Below, one piece after another: positions 42,925-54,790 of a stretch of 64,000 nucleotides of DNA. The DNA lies in NCBI GenBank assembly GCA_030765065.1, contig CM060978.1, positions 215,717,498-215,781,497 on the forward strand. The letters are read 5' to 3'. The stretch comes from Deroplatys truncata. Taxonomy: Eukaryota; Arthropoda; Insecta; Mantodea; Mantidae. The notes under the pieces are model-generated. The model saw nothing but the letters and a program-made list of their open reading frames with translations. It did not search any database and was not told where the DNA came from. The first letter of the stretch is position 1; every line of letters begins with the position of its first letter. The position numbers and the translations under genes are program-made.

Positions 42925-43703
42925 AATTCAAAAAATTCTAATGTTAATCTTTTTGCTTATTTTCTTGTAGATGCAAGGGGAATATGGTAGGTTTTAAGCG
43001 ATAGTCAAATATTTTAACGCTGGTTGCTATGTAGCGCATTCCATTCTCTTTGTATGTCCAGGACATAACAAAATGAATAACGAATTTCCATTTGAGAAAA
43101 GTATAAACATTGGAAAATTTAAGGGAATAACAAGCAATATCTCGAAAATGGTTCACTCAAAACCAAAAATGTACATGACATAAATTGTGTATTTTAACGC
43201 GGTCTACATTTTTGTGTAGTAACATTTTGTCTATCTCTTATGGTTTACCAGTTATGCAAAAGTCGTTCACAATGTAGAATACTTTTGGAGATATTCCCAG
43301 AAAATTCAAGATATACATTTTATTTGTCATGAAGGTATCTTAAATATATGATATTTTAATCCAAATCGTTAGAGCCATTTTTGAAAAATATGAAATTTTC
43401 GAAAAATGTTCCATATAAAGGGTAATCTGGGTTGGGGGATTTTCTTGAAAACCTTCGTGTCGCATCCCTGGAAGATACTGAACTTAAATACCAAATTTAG
43501 TGTTTATCCGACTGTTCGTTTCTGAGTCATGTTGTTTACAGACACACAGACAGACACACAGTCACAAACACGGACATATTTCCAAAAATACTTTTTTTTA
43601 TTCAGTGCACCTCAAAACATGTATTTCGGGTGAAATCTCAGTATAAAATTTTTGAGTGGAATGCAATACTTCCTCTACTTAGTTATACGTAGTAGAAAAA
43701 GTA
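42925..43703 (-). mobile_element. Family F copy, 3'-truncated
   Basis: Minus strand; it starts at the internal GTTAATCTTTTTGC and runs to the 5' end at GTAGTAGAAAAAGTAAAAA. The last 90 bp or so of the 3' end are missing. At the microsatellite position it has CAGACACACAGACAGACACA (43541-43564). Confidence 0.87.
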
Positions 43704-43706
43704 AAA

Positions 43707-44495
43707 ATCTTGTGGTTCATTCGCATGACTTTGTCTACTGACTATCGTTTATATTCTTATAGCTTCTACAAATTATTCTTCCAAAAACTTATGGTTCAAT
43801 CTACTTCAAGTTAATTGGGATAAGCTTTTGCTTAATAGTTTAATTACACATTTCGTTATAGGTACAAAGGGAAAAGCGATAGTCAAATGTTTAAAAACTG
43901 GTAACTATATACTGGCCTTGAAATTCTATACTATTTCTATGACATTATGAGAAACAAGTGAAGGTTGGTTGTACTTCAAAAAATGAAATAAGTATTGACA
44001 AATTTAAACCTACAACAACGGATATCTCGGAAATGGTTTATGCTACAAGCAAGTTATTTGAAATAAATTGTATCATTTAAGGAAATCTATATTTGTTGTG
44101 CACTACGTTATTGTTTGTCTCTTATGATTTACATGTTACACAAACTTTCGTCCTGACAGACTACTTCCAGAAATCTCAAGACATACATTTTGTCATATAA
44201 ATAACTTAAGTATATGTTAAATCAAAATCCTTGGAGCTATTTGTGAAAAATTCACAAGTAATTAAAAACTTTCTATGTAAAAGGTGCTTTGGGGAGAGGG
44301 TTCTTAAAAATCGTGTCGTTTGTTTTAAAGGTACTTAACTTAAATGTTAGGTTTGGTATTTATCAGGAATTTAGTTTTTGTATCATGCTGTTCACAGACA
44401 CACGCGCATGTACACACACACACGTATTTCCGGTGGAATCCCGATATGCAATTTTTGGGTGACAACTTCCTCTACCTATAATGTACGTAGTAGAA
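43707..44495 (-). mobile_element. Family F copy, diverged, in tandem with the previous one
   Basis: Begins ATCTTGTGGTTCATTCGCAT at the 3' side and ends ACGTAGTAGAAAT. A short (AC)n tract is at 44414-44424. It is the older partner of a head-to-tail pair and close in type to the outer copy at 31790-33478. Confidence 0.8.
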
Positions 44496-44716
44496 ATAAC
44501 AATTAGCAAGATAATTCGATCTTTTGACTTCCTGCCCCAATAAAATCCCCATTCATTCATTCTTGAGTGAAAAGATACGATATTTGGCTTCAACGTAAGC
44601 TCATTATGCACTTTAATATTAGTAATTCATCCAAGTTACCAGAAAACGTGTATTATAGTTTCGTTGCACCTAAGTTTATATTGTATGTCAGATACGAATT
44701 AAATGTAACACTTTTT

Positions 44717-45553
44717 ACTTTCTCTACTACGTATAGTAAGTAGGGGAAGTGTTGTATTCCACCCAAAAATTCGATACCGAGATTTCACCGGAAATACATG
44801 TTTTGAGATCCCCTGAATCCAAAAAAGTATTTTTGGAAACATGTCCGTGTGTGTGTCTGTGAAAAGCATAACTCAGAAACGAACAGTCTGATAAACACCA
44901 AACTTGGTATTTAGGTTCAGTACCTTCCAGAGATGCGACACGAAGGTTGTCAAGAAAATCCCCCTACCCCAGACTACCCTTTACATGGAAGATTTTTCGA
45001 AAATTTCAAGTTTCTCAAAAATGGCTCTAACGATTTTGATTAAAATATCATATATTTAAGATATTTTCATGACAAATGAAATGTTTATCTTGAATTCTCT
45101 GGGAATGTCTTCAAAAGTATTCTTCATTGTGAACGACTTTTGCATAACTGGTAAGCCATAAGAGATAGACAAACTTTTACTACACATAAGATGTAGATCG
45201 CGTTAAAATACACAATTTTTGTCATATACATTTTTTGTTGTTGTTGAGTGAACCATTTTCGAGACATTGCTTGTTATTCCCTTAAATTTTCCAATACTTA
45301 TACTTTTTCTCAAATGGGAATTCGTTATTCATTTTTTTACGTCCTGGACATGCAAAGAGAATAGAATACTCCACATAGCAACCAGCTCTTAAAATATTTG
45401 ACTATCGCTTAAAGCCTACCAATTCCCCTTGCATCTAAAAGAAAATTAGCAATAAGATTAACAGCTCGATTAACATGAAGCATATGGAGAATAAGCGTTT
45501 GTAAAAATAGTTTGTTCAGGAGTAGAGAAAGTCATGCGAGTGTAACACATCAG
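44717..45553 (+). mobile_element. Family F copy, complete
   Basis: 837 bp from ACTTTCTCTACTACGTATAG to GTAACACATCAG. TTTTT-type runs lie on both sides (CTTTTT left, ATTTTTG right). The GT tract is minimal (GTGTGTGTCTGTG near 44847), so this may show the state before microsatellite growth. A good model for the family. Confidence 0.93.
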
Positions 45554-45724
45554 ATTTTTGTTTTCTATTTTAGAATTTGGGATGTATTGTGTTATGATAT
45601 TGGGACTACGATTGAATTAAGCTGCTCTTATGATTTAAATATCCCACGTCCGTACCAATGACATCCTTTCTGCTGGAGATGTCGACAAACGCTAAATATT
45701 CAAGATATGAACTACCACAATCTT

Positions 45725-46146
45725 CACCGAGCGGGATAGCTTAGGCTCAACGTCTGTGGCCCGCATTCGGCAGGTACCGGGTTCGATTGCCGGTGACCGC
45801 CCATTCTGACCATGGGGGTTTTCCCCTGGTTGCCAAGGCGAATGCCGGATTGGTGTATTCTACCACCATCTCTCCTTTCCCCCCATTTCCTCTCCTTTCA
45901 CGTTTCAGATGTGACTCAGGTTCTGTTGTGCTGGCGGTCCCAGGCAGATGGATGGATGCATGCGCATTGGAAAGATTTCTCCCCGTGTACGCCAGGATGA
46001 GCTGTCTCGCTCACTGGTGCGCCGGTATTCAAACTGAAAAAACTAGGGACTTATGGGCGTCTCTTTAGGCCTGTCTGCCTGCGAACCTGAGACCTCCTCC
46101 GACTCCTTTACCTCATCCCTGCCTCCCTGGGGTATAGCTATAATAG
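45725..46146 (+). mobile_element. tRNA-derived SINE
   Basis: The head has an A-box-like GATAGCTTAGGCTCAACG and a B box GGGTTCGATTGCC (45779-45791); the segment CCCGCATTCGGCAGG between them matches the other SINE heads in the window. The body includes TTTTCCCCTGGTTGCCAAGG. The 3' end near 46146 is a guess. Confidence 0.75.
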
Positions 46147-46455
46147 ATCAAAATGGTCGCAGTACGCGAGATGTGCCCCTCCGATAAACACATCCTACTA
46201 CAATATTCAGAAATCCTCTTCTTTCATGCAATATAGGGAGAATCCTACCAAAATAAAAACAATTTTTCCAAAGTTTCCTTTATAAACACAAGGATCAAAA
46301 TACGCTTTCCATTAAAGTTCTTACACTTCCATTTACGCCAACACCATACTTCCTGAATAGTAGTATTATATTTTATGAACCTCCAAAAAGTGTAACTCAA
46401 AAATTTTAGTATTAATGCGAGTGGTTTTCTGTTATAACTATTGTTATTTGCAAAA
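46147..46455. other. Spacer without recognised features
   Basis: AT-rich, no motif noticed. Confidence 0.5.
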
Positions 46456-46544
46456 GCTTATTACTTTATCTAGTACTTGCTTATAGTAAGCAGAAGAGAT
46501 ATCCCATCCATCCAGAAATTCAGTATCGAGATTTTACCGAAAAT

Positions 46545-47552
46545 TGAAGCAAGGTATGGAAAGCCAATTTGAAAAGGTTGTTGCTTCACGTATGGTATGT
46601 TGTTGAAGGAGGAGTTGTATTCTAGTTCTAATGTTGGGGAGCCGAACTTGATGTAGTTGCAACCACGTGTGGTCTTCGCCCCAGTGTTCACTTTCCGGTC
46701 GTCTTCGCCCCGAGTTTACTTTCCGGTGGTCTTCGCCCTAAGTTTAGGAATCAACTTTGTATTTTTTTATGTTTCTTTAAATATTATATATATTTATGTT
46801 TGCCTCGGCTGCGTCAGTATTAATTTGTAGAAACACGTATCTCTTTGCAGGGGTTGATGCGGCTAAAGAATGTAGGCTTACACAAATTATAATTTTTTAC
46901 TTCACTCCATTTATTAATCCTTCACACGATTAAATAATACTTCACTGATATAGAAAGCTGTGGGATTATTTATTAATTACTTGCACTTTTCAACACGTAA
47001 ACTTCATAATATTTTTCGCCGTAATGAATTTTCGTCTCACACTCAATACGTATTAAACTTCTCGAGGACGCGTTTCGCGCCCAGTTAGGAACGCTGTCTA
47101 CTAGCAACTGACTTCTACCGCCTGAATTTGCAAATTTTTATCTATTTCAAGTCTCTGATTGGGTAATCCTACTCCAATAGAATAATTTAATTAAATTTTA
47201 GGTTTTCTGGTTGTTTATTGGCTGTTTATAGACTGTTTTAAAAAATTACATTATTGTTGCTCCAATAATTACTAGTAGCATTATTAAACTGTCCAATTCA
47301 TTATTGCCTCAAGGTTACCTCATTGTTAGCAACTTTTGACCTATATTCTCACATCTCCTACATTATTAAATTACGTAATACATTCACATAACATTATTAT
47401 ACATGTATACAATAATATAAACATTAACACAATGGCTGTTACATACACTTTATATATTATATTGTACAAATATTACTTTAAGGCGGGCTGTTATTAAACT
47501 TTACATTATATAATTAGACTGAAATCATTTCAATGTTAAAAATACTGCCTCA
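46545..47552 (-). mobile_element. Solo LTR, type B, long form
   Basis: 1008 bp with TG...CA ends (TGAAGCAAGG left, ACTGCCTCA right), flanked by AAAT at 46541-46544 and 47553-47556. It is the reverse-oriented relative of the 41599 copy. It is longer mostly through a 28-bp repeat and through extra sequence near 46840. Confidence 0.88.
46670..46746 (+). repeat. 28-bp tandem repeat within LTR B
   Basis: 2.7 units of GTGGTCTTCGCCCC followed by GAGTTTACTTTCCG. The shorter copy at 41599 has only one related unit near 42275. Confidence 0.9.
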
Positions 47553-48089
47553 AAATACATGTTTTGAGACTCCCTGAATCCAAAAAGAAGAAACACGTCC
47601 GTGTGTCTGTGAACAGTATATCTCAAGATCGAAAATTCAGTTAAATACAAAACTTGCTAATATTTAAGTTAAGCATGTTCCAAGAATGCGACGTGAAGGT
47701 TTTCAAGAAAATTCCCACTCTAAACTACCCTTTAGATGGAAAATTTCTCATTTTTTCTTCTCTCAAAAAAGTCTAACGATTATTATTAAAATACCACACA
47801 TTTAAGACATTTCCACGATACTGAAATGTATATCCTGAATGTTCTAGGAATAGCCAGTGAGGTTCTCTTCATTCAGAAAGGAAGTTCTGAAAATATTCAG
47901 TTCTTTCCTGCTGTCATGGAAGGAGTATAGAATTTCCAGGCAGTATATAGCGACTACCTTTCAAACATCTGATTATCAATTCGTTTTGCTCTATCCCCCT
48001 TGCACCTTCAACGAAATGTGTAAACAAACTATTTGTATAAAATTTAAGCTGAATCTACATGAAGTAAATAGATAAATAAGCTTTCGTGA

Positions 48090-49305
48090 GAACAATTTGT
48101 GGAAGCTATATCAAAATATACGATACAGGGTAGACATAGTGTTGCGAGTGTACCGCAAGGCTATGTGTGTCCGTGTGACTGAGAATACCATAACTCAAAC
48201 ACGAAAAGTTGGTTTAATATCAAACTTGGTTTTAATTTCAGCATCTTTTAAGGATGTGACACGAATATGTTCAAAACATTCCCCCACCCCATGCTGCCAT
48301 TAGATGGAAAACTATTCATGATTCTTTTATTTTCTCAAAAAATGATTAAGGATTTTGATTAAAATCGTTGATTGGATTGTGAAGCGGAAGGGATTCGACA
48401 CCGATCCAGGAATGAAGATATTGTAACGACGCCCCACGAGGTGGTGCCCCGGAAGGGAGGGTTGAGGTGAATGGAGACACCGGCGGCCGGAACTAGGAGT
48501 GACTACAGTTGCCAGATTGAGACACTCCGGCAGACCGGGGACCCAGCACCACACAGGTCCAACGCTCCCAAGGGGCGGTCCTTAAACCCCTGTAACCAGC
48601 CGAAGGCCGAAGGACGGAGAAAGTTCACAGAGAGCATCTTTTTTCCCTGCCACGCTGCACCGAAACATCATCGCCACATTTAACCCTGAAACAGATCAAA
48701 CGGAATGAAGGATGAATGAAATGATTAATGGAACAGAATGGAGGGACAGGAAATTCGGGGGATAAGGGAAACCACTTCAGCATTCGCCTGACGACCTGGG
48801 AAAACCTCCGACGAATAAAACCGGGAAGCGAGTCCTGGACCTTCCGAATGCGAGGCACAGACGTTATCGCCTGAGCTATCCCCATCGGTAAAATACGTAA
48901 ATATATTTAAGATATTTTTGTAAAAAACTGAAATGCATATTCTTAGTTTTCTGGGAATAGCTCTGAACTTCTCTGCATTCTGAATGACATTTATATTATT
49001 GGTTAACCGCAACAATACACGGAGATAGACCAAAATCTTACTACACACAAAAATTGTGATCTCGATGAAGCACACAATTTGTGTGAAATAAAATTTACTT
49101 TTGGAATTAACTACGCATTTCCAAGGTATTCCTTATTATTGGTTAGAATTTCCAAATTTGTATACTTTTCTCAACTGGGAAGTCATTATTCATCTGGTTT
49201 TTGTTTGCTGTTTTTTTCGTAGTTATGCAAAGAGCATAGCATTTCAAAAACATCACATACCAACAAGATCTTTAAAATTTTGATTATCACTTTACCTACT
49301 TCAGT
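48090..49305 (+). mobile_element. Family F copy split by a SINE
   Basis: The first part (48090-48365) runs from just before the microsatellite position (GTGTGTCCGTGTGACTGAG) to TTGATTAAAAT. The second part (48890-49305) continues with ATATTTAAGATATTTTTG to TTTTGATTATCAC. The 5' end is missing. AAAAT is present on both sides of the SINE. Confidence 0.82.
48366..48889 (-). mobile_element. tRNA-derived SINE, long, inserted in F
   Basis: On the minus strand the head begins near 48889 with an A box GATAGCTCAGGCGATAACG. The B box is weak (GGACTCGCTTCCC near 48830). The long GC-rich body ends at 48366. The TTTTCCCAGG stretch after the head matches the SINEs at 45725 and 59500. AAAAT flanks it on both sides. 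Confidence 0.78.
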
Positions 49306-49439
49306 GGTGGCGAAAGGGCGACTCGCGAGGCACTGTGACTCGCAGACGCAACTCCTTTTCTAACCGTCTATTCATTTGTTTTCCATGTGCTGCTGAGTGG
49401 TGTAGTGCGTGTTGAATATTTGATGACTCGAAAGAGAGA

Positions 49440-50540
49440 CATTTTCGTTACCTTTGACCTACAGCATCCTGCAACGAAATGCATAAATGAGAACTGAAAG
49501 TTTATCTTCATTAATAAGAAATAGAATATAGGCAAAGAAGATGGAATTTCAAAGCCATAAAATAGCAACACGCTTTTAAAAAAAATCTGATGTGTTATAC
49601 TCACATGACTTTCTCTACTCTTGTATCCAAATATTTTTACAATCGCTTATTCTCCATATGCTTCATGCTAATCGAGATGTTAATCTTATTGCTAATTTTC
49701 TTGTAGGTGCAAGGGGAATATGGTAGGCTTTAAGCGATAGTCAAATATTTTAAGAGCTGGTTGCTATGTGGGTATTCCATTCTCTTTGCATTACCAGGAC
49801 AAAAAATTGAATAACGAATTTGAGAAAAAGTATAAGTATTGGAAAATTTAAGGGAATAAATAGCAATATCTCGAAAATGGTTCACTCAACAAAAAAATGT
49901 ATATAACATAAATTGTGTATTTTAACGCGATCTACATTTTTTGTGAAGCAAAATTTTATCTATCTCTTATGGTTTACCAGTTATGCAAAAGTCGTTTACA
50001 ATGAAGAATACTTTTGGAGACATTCCCAGAAAATTCCAGATATACATTTCATTTGTCATGAAAATATTTTAAACATATGATATTTCAATCAAAATCGTTA
50101 GAGCCATTTTTGAGAGGATTAAAATTTTCAAAAAATGTTCCATGTAAAGGGTAATCTGGAGTGAGGGAAGATACTGAACCTAAATACCAAGTTTGGTGTT
50201 TATCCGACTGTTCGTTTCTGAGTTATGCTGTTCACAGACACACACACGGACATGTTTTCAAAACTGCTTTTTTGGATTCAGAGGGCCTCAAAACATATAT
50301 TTCCTGTGAAATCTCGTTATTGAATTTTTGGACAGAATACAACACTTCCGCTTACTGTACGTAGTAGAGAAACTAAAAATTGACCATGCCTTTAGCCTAG
50401 TTTATTCTTCTTATACATATAACGAAATATGTAAGTATACAGTGAAATTTTATCTCGATTAACAAGAATTAGACAGAAAAATAAGCTGTTGTAAAAACAG
50501 TTTGTAGAAAAGTGAGTAGAGAAATCTTGTGAATCCAACA
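49440..50540 (+). mobile_element. Family F 3' part split by an inverted F copy
   Basis: 49440-49587 holds late-F sequence with AACGAAATGCATAAATGAG and AATAGCAACACGCTTTT. 50375-50540 holds TTTAGCCTAGTTTATTC, then AACACATCAGAACTTTTTAC at its end. Since the first piece already contains some 3' sequence, there may be two decayed copies here rather than one. 49306-49439 is unassigned. Confidence 0.65.
49588..50374 (-). mobile_element. Family F copy, complete, minus strand
   Basis: From CTGATGTGTTATACTCACAT to GTACGTAGTAGAGAAACT, with A-rich runs on both sides (AAAAAAAT left, AAAAATTG right). It has lost about 25 bp around the TTTTCTTGAAAACC block. The microsatellite is only ACACACAC (50240-50247). 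Confidence 0.9.
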
Positions 50541-51034
50541 CATCAGAACTTTTTACTGTATTACTTACCTATAGCAAGTATAGAGAAAGAATAAAATTAA
50601 ATGACACCCAAAAATTAGTTAAGAAGATTTCTCTGGAAATGCGCGTATTGAAGTTCCTGAACGAAAACATTTTTAGAAAAAGGCCTGTGGTGTGTGTGTG
50701 TGTGTGTGTATGTGTGTGTGTGCGCGTGTACGTGTGTGTGAGAGAGAGAGAGAGAGAACAGCATTACTCAAAAAAGAAAAGTTGGTTAAATACAAAACTT
50801 GATATTTAAGTTTACAATCTTGCAAGGATGCGACAAGAAGCTTATAATAAAACCCTTTCATCTCAGACTACCTTTTACATGGATAAATTTTGTTATACCT
50901 ACTTTGTGTTTCGAGATAAACACTTTCAGAAATAGTTTCCGTAGAACTCCTTAAAGCACGCAATTTATATCAACTATAGTTTTTATTGCCTTAACCATTT
51001 CTTTGTTATCGACCTGAACTTTCAAATACTTATA

Positions 51035-52305
51035 TATAGGGTCTTTCAACAACAGAGTCCTATCTTTGAACTTAAATAAAACACGTTCTATAAATGATAT
51101 AGGTTTATTTTTTTTTTTAGTGGAACAATAATTATTGCCATTAAGTGTGGAAGAGAACATCAGTTAAGTGACCGCCGTGACTTCGTTGGGTTGCGCGTAT
51201 ACGGCTGATCCAATTTTCAATGACAGAAGAACGTAAATTAGGTCCAACTTCACGAATAACACGCGTGATGTTATTCACAAGATCATTTACTGTTTCTGGC
51301 TTGTTGACATAAACTCGAGATTTAACATAACCCCACAGGAAGTAATCCAACGGCGTTAAATCACATGACCTCGGGGGCCAGTTATCATCACCACCACGGG
51401 AAATGATGAAAGCTCTGAACTTCTCCTTCAAAAGATGGTTGTTTCGAGAGCAGTATGACATGTGGCCCCATCTTGTTTCTGAGTTCCATAACATTCAATT
51501 GAGGCCAAACATAGTCCCGGTATCTTTCTCCATTGACAGTTAGAGCTTCTCCATCTTCATCTTGGAAAAAATATGGACCAATGATTCCACCATACCAAAA
51601 TCCACACCGCGCAGTAACCTTTTGGGGATGAAATGGTCGTTCTTGAATCTGCGTTGGATTGCGATTGCTCCAAACGCGGCAATTTTGTTTGTTAATACAA
51701 CCATCCATCCAAAAGTGGGCTTCGTCGCTGAAGATGATTTTTCGACAAAAATCCGGGTCAGCTTCCAATTGCTCCATAGCCCAGTCAGCGAATACACGCG
51801 CAATCTATGGTCGTTGAGCTTTAGTTCTTGAGCTAACACCATTTTGTAAGCGTGAAACCTGAAGTCCAGATGCAGAATTCGCCAAGTTGTGGTCGGCGAA
51901 AGGCCCAACTCTTGTGTTCGACGAGCAATTGATTTGTTTTCGTTCTCGCGTACACTCTCACGAATGGCGCCTATGTTTTCGTTGGAGCGCTTACGTCGAT
52001 TATGTACAGGCGTTCTTTGATCACTGACAGAACCGCTTCTTTCAAATTTATCGATCAAACGCCGAATCGTTCTCTCGCAGGGATGATTATGCACACCGTA
52101 AACTTCAGCAATACACGGAAGGTTTGGCGAACAGATGATCCATTTTGATAATAAATTTTCACAATTTCTACGCGTTGCTGAATGTGTAACGTTCCATGGC
52201 TATTTGTCAATAACAACTGTAACCACATTAAAAAACTACTGCCGTAACTCAATAACAACGGCAGCTATCACATGTTAACGATAGGACACTCTTGTTGAAA
52301 GACCG
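51035..52305 (-). mobile_element. DD41D-type transposon of the Tc1/mariner superfamily
   Basis: About 1.27 kb with inverted ends GGTCTTTCAACAACAGAGTC at 51040 and GGTCTTTCAACAAGAGTGTC (minus strand) near 52303. It lies in a TA of the F repeat: ACTTATA before and TACTTTTCTC after match the uninterrupted ATACTTATACTTTTCTC of other copies. Confidence 0.9.
51141..52258 (-). pseudogene. DD41D (rosa-type) transposase, frameshifted
   Basis: From the right: RVEIVKIYYQNGSSVRQTFR begins the helix-turn-helix region, then HNHPCERTIRRLIDKFERSG and SIARRTQELGLSPTTTWRIL. After a frameshift near 51800 the first catalytic aspartate is in KIIFSDEAHFWMDG. The stretch RCGFWYGGIIGPYFFQDEDG follows. After another frameshift, the second aspartate site, QQDGAT in relatives, is destroyed. 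The end is open with NWPPRSCDLTPLDYFLWGYV (51370) containing the third aspartate. The spacing in relatives, counted from remembered family patterns, is 41. Dead. Confidence 0.87.
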
Positions 52306-52842
52306 TTTACTTTTCTCAAGTGGTAAGTGGCTGTTCGTTTTTATTTTCTATACCATGTATACAGTAGGTAGAGAAAGTATTGCTTTCCACCCTAAAAGTT
52401 CAATACCGCAATTTCACCGGAGGTACATGTTTTGAGTCCTCTGAATTCGAAAGAAGTGTTCATAGAAAAAATAAAGGTCCATATGTGTCTGTGTGTGCAT
52501 GTGTTTGTGGGTGTATCTGCGAACAGCATAACTCAAAAACGAAAAGAAGGATATACACCAAACTCGATATTATTTCAGTGTCTTCCAACAAAATCCCATC
52601 AGCTCGAACTACACTTTAGATGAAAAATATTAGATATTTTCTATTTTCTCAAAATGGCTCTAATGAATTTGATTAAAATAACATTTTATACTATATATAC
52701 CTAAAATATTTAGGATATTTGCATAGGAAATAAAACTTATCTTGAATTTTTTGGTAATACCTTGTGAAGTCTTCTTCATTCAGAAAGGATTTTGGATAAC
52801 TTTGTATATAGGATAAACCGTAAGACATAGACCAAGATATAC

Positions 52843-53393
52843 TGTAACGTATGGGACAAGTTAAGTTAAATTATTTTCCTAAAAATTACTTTTCTTTAGA
52901 ATTTGGTTCATGTAAAGCTTATTTCTTGCATTCTTACTTCACATGGTGCAACACAGGATGCATGAGCTGGACATTCAGTGCCAGTCATATCCTGGTGATA
53001 TTATGTGGGTGATGCCAACTCATAGAGTAGAGGTTATCTCTCCATATATGGAATGTCCTGTGTGGAGGCGTCTATCTATGATATAAAACCCCTTTCTTAA
53101 GTCTATGGGCATGGCAGTCTTGATAGGAACAACCCAGGTGCAGCCGGAGGCGCTGCCCAGATCAAAATTTACCCTTTGGGTATGGCAACCAGCGTAACAT
53201 CTGTTCTGTCTTAAATACTTAATCCTAAAAATGGCTTGCTTGCTCACTGTCTGTGTGTCTACTCGTTTATTATATCAAATCTGTTATCCTTTTTGTTAAT
53301 TGTGTCTTGCTATTCGGAGTTGCTCACCAACCCCTAATCCTGCTACACTCCCAAATGCACGTCCTCAACCCGCTTCAAATCTAAGGCGTGACA
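52843..53393 (+). mobile_element. Possible 5' LTR (type C) of a truncated retrotransposon
   Basis: 551 bp with TG...CA ends (TGTAACGTATGGG, then AAGGCGTGACA). TATAAAA is at 53082-53088. After the end, GTGGTGGAGGCGCCG could be a tRNA primer site. No second LTR follows, so the element lost its 3' part. A different kind of repeat is possible. Confidence 0.55.
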
Positions 53394-53970
53394 TTAGTGG
53401 TGGAGGCGCCGAATTCTGCATTTTAATTATTCTTGCTAGAAATATGGTAAGATCTCGTACCTTTTCTACAATACTTCACCCCTATAATAGTTCACAGTAT
53501 TGCTAATTTCTCAATTTGTTGGTACAAGTGAGCTTTAATTTGTTTCCTAAACTCTTTTTATATTATAGGTTTTCAAGTTACTTATCTATTTAAATCTATA
53601 AGTTGCAGTATTTTATTTATCTATTAATGCTTTGAATTGCTTGAATGCTTGATATTTTATGTTATTCTATAATGTTCACTCGAAATATGCAAAATAATTG
53701 TTAAACGCATTTGCATGTCCAAAATTCAGTTACGTTCTGGAAGGCACCTTCTTCCACCGAATCACCAGCCCCACCCTGAACTTCCTCCTGCTACCTCACA
53801 CAATATTCCTTCGCCACCTATAATACCGCTTAACTTAACTTTTGTAGATACTCGAGAAAAGGTTACAATGCCTGACGTTAAGGACCCACCCTCAACCAAC
53901 CCGGTTCCGCTAGCCTACCTTTTGCGCGATCATTTATAGACCCTGGTCAGTTTAAGACATTAAAAATGCA
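53394..53970 (+). other. Leader and start of the LTR C internal region
   Basis: Between the LTR and the return of F sequence there is one short open frame (listed next) and no recognisable gag, protease or pol motif. Confidence 0.45.
53715..53939 (+). CDS. Short open frame, possible gag start
   Basis: A 74-codon frame begins MSKIQLRSGRHLLPPNHQPH and is rich in proline. Its place 320 bp after a possible LTR suits a gag N terminus, and N-terminal phrases of the kind LRSGR are seen in some retroelement proteins. It has no domain I can name and ends in a stop, so it is only a weak candidate. Confidence 0.3.
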   Translation: MSKIQLRSGRHLLPPNHQPHPELPPATSHNIPSPPIIPLNLTFVDTREKVTMPDVKDPPSTNPVPLAYLLRDHL

Positions 53971-54099
53971 AATCGTTTAAACACACCATGTAATTCAAAT
54001 AACTTTTCTTTTGTGTGTGTATGTGTGTGTGTGTGCCGTTTACCATTTCTGAGATATCCAGTAATATGCGTTTCAGTGCTTTAATGCTTTTGTCATTTT

Positions 54100-54245
54100 T
54101 ATTTTCCCTACCACTTCCGCTTACTTATAGTAAGTAGAGGAAGTATTGCATTCCGCCCAAAAATACGATACACAGATATCACCAGAAATGCACGTTTGGG
54201 TACTCTCTGAATCCTATAAAAGTATTTTTAGAAAACGTTCCATGT
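54100..54245 (+). repeat. Family F 5' fragment
   Basis: TTACTTATAGTAAGTAGAGG, then AAGTATTGCATTCCGCCC, to the GT position, where the BEL-type LTR remnant begins. Only the first 150 bp remain. Confidence 0.78.
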
Positions 54246-54366
54246 ATTGTGTGTGTGCTTGCGTGTATCTCAAATACACAGAGAAACAATGCATAGAGCA
54301 ATTCATGGTTGCTAAAATGGTCACGACATACATGCAATAGAGAAGGTCGTGACCGGATCCTCCACA
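54246..54366 (-). repeat. 3' LTR remnant of the BEL/Pao element
   Basis: CATAGAGCAATTCATGGTTG, TGGTCACGACATACATG and GGTCGTGACCGGATCC match the 5' LTR at 58900-58993 in order. The left part is missing or deleted. Confidence 0.78.
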
Positions 54367-54635
54367 TCCTCCCTACATTGGTCGATCACTAGAGGGACGA
54401 CCAGCGGGTCAGGACGGCTAGTTTTTCTCTCCTCTGGAGCACGGAGAAATATTGTCCGTATTTTGTAGATCGTTCCTTCCAGCAGACGTTCAATGACTGC
54501 CTTCCTCCACATGTGTCTCGGCCGTACATTTTCTTGAACTAGAATATCTCCTTGGCGTTTGCCTTTGATCTTCCCTGGTCTTCAGACTTCATAGAAGCTC
54601 CTCAGTTGTAGGAGATATTTCTTTTGCCAATTGTT

Positions 54636-54790
54636 GGTAAGGTAGAATCAGACAACTGAAAAATTGAATTCCATCGCCGGGATTTGAACCACGGATCTCC
54701 CGGTTTACGCTAACCACTGAGCTACCATGGCAACATGCGTACGACATTAAATCTCCCAACTGATTCACATTTTTCCGGTAAACCACGAGG
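54636..54790 (-). mobile_element. tRNA-derived SINE in the BEL integrase end
   Basis: The minus strand gives an A box TGGTAGCTCAGTGGTTAG and a canonical B box GGTTCAAATCCC, both well kept. The tail continues into CAATTTTTCAGTTGTCTGAT, shared with the neighbouring copy. Confidence 0.85.

Larger units (their letters stand above)
46456..48075 (+). mobile_element. Family F copy split by solo LTR B
   Basis: The 5' 85 bp are at 46456-46540 (TTACTTTATCTAGTACTTGC, then CAGTATCGAGATTTTACCG), and the rest resumes at 47557 with ACATGTTTTGAGACTCCCTG. Joining at the LTR restores the family order. It ends near 48075 and is followed head to tail by another F. Confidence 0.86.
50546..52330 (+). mobile_element. 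Family F copy split by a DD41D transposon
   Basis: 50546-51034 runs from the 5' end (TTACTGTATTACTTACCTAT) to TTTCAAATACTTATA. 52306-52330 resumes with TACTTTTCTCAAGTGG. An internal deletion lies near 50890. The GT tract at 50689-50738 is followed by (AG)n at 50739-50758. It runs head to tail into the next F. Confidence 0.82.
52333..54090 (+). mobile_element. Family F copy split by a truncated LTR element
   Basis: 52333-52842 has the 5' two thirds of F (TTATTTTCTATACCATGTAT to AGACATAGACCAAGATATAC). About 53970-54090 resumes with AACACACCATGTAATTCAAA, a GT tract (54013-54036), and CCGTTTACCATTTCTGAGAT. The sequence between is the LTR element. A few dozen bases of F were lost at the join. Confidence 0.75.

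Noticed and set aside
53300-53506. Open frame at the end of LTR C as a gene
   Set aside because: It runs across the LTR end and primer-site candidate and has no motif.
54680-54745. Functional tRNA gene on the minus strand
   Set aside because: Boxes are canonical, but the sequence continues into a SINE body shared with the neighbouring copy and no full cloverleaf is evident.
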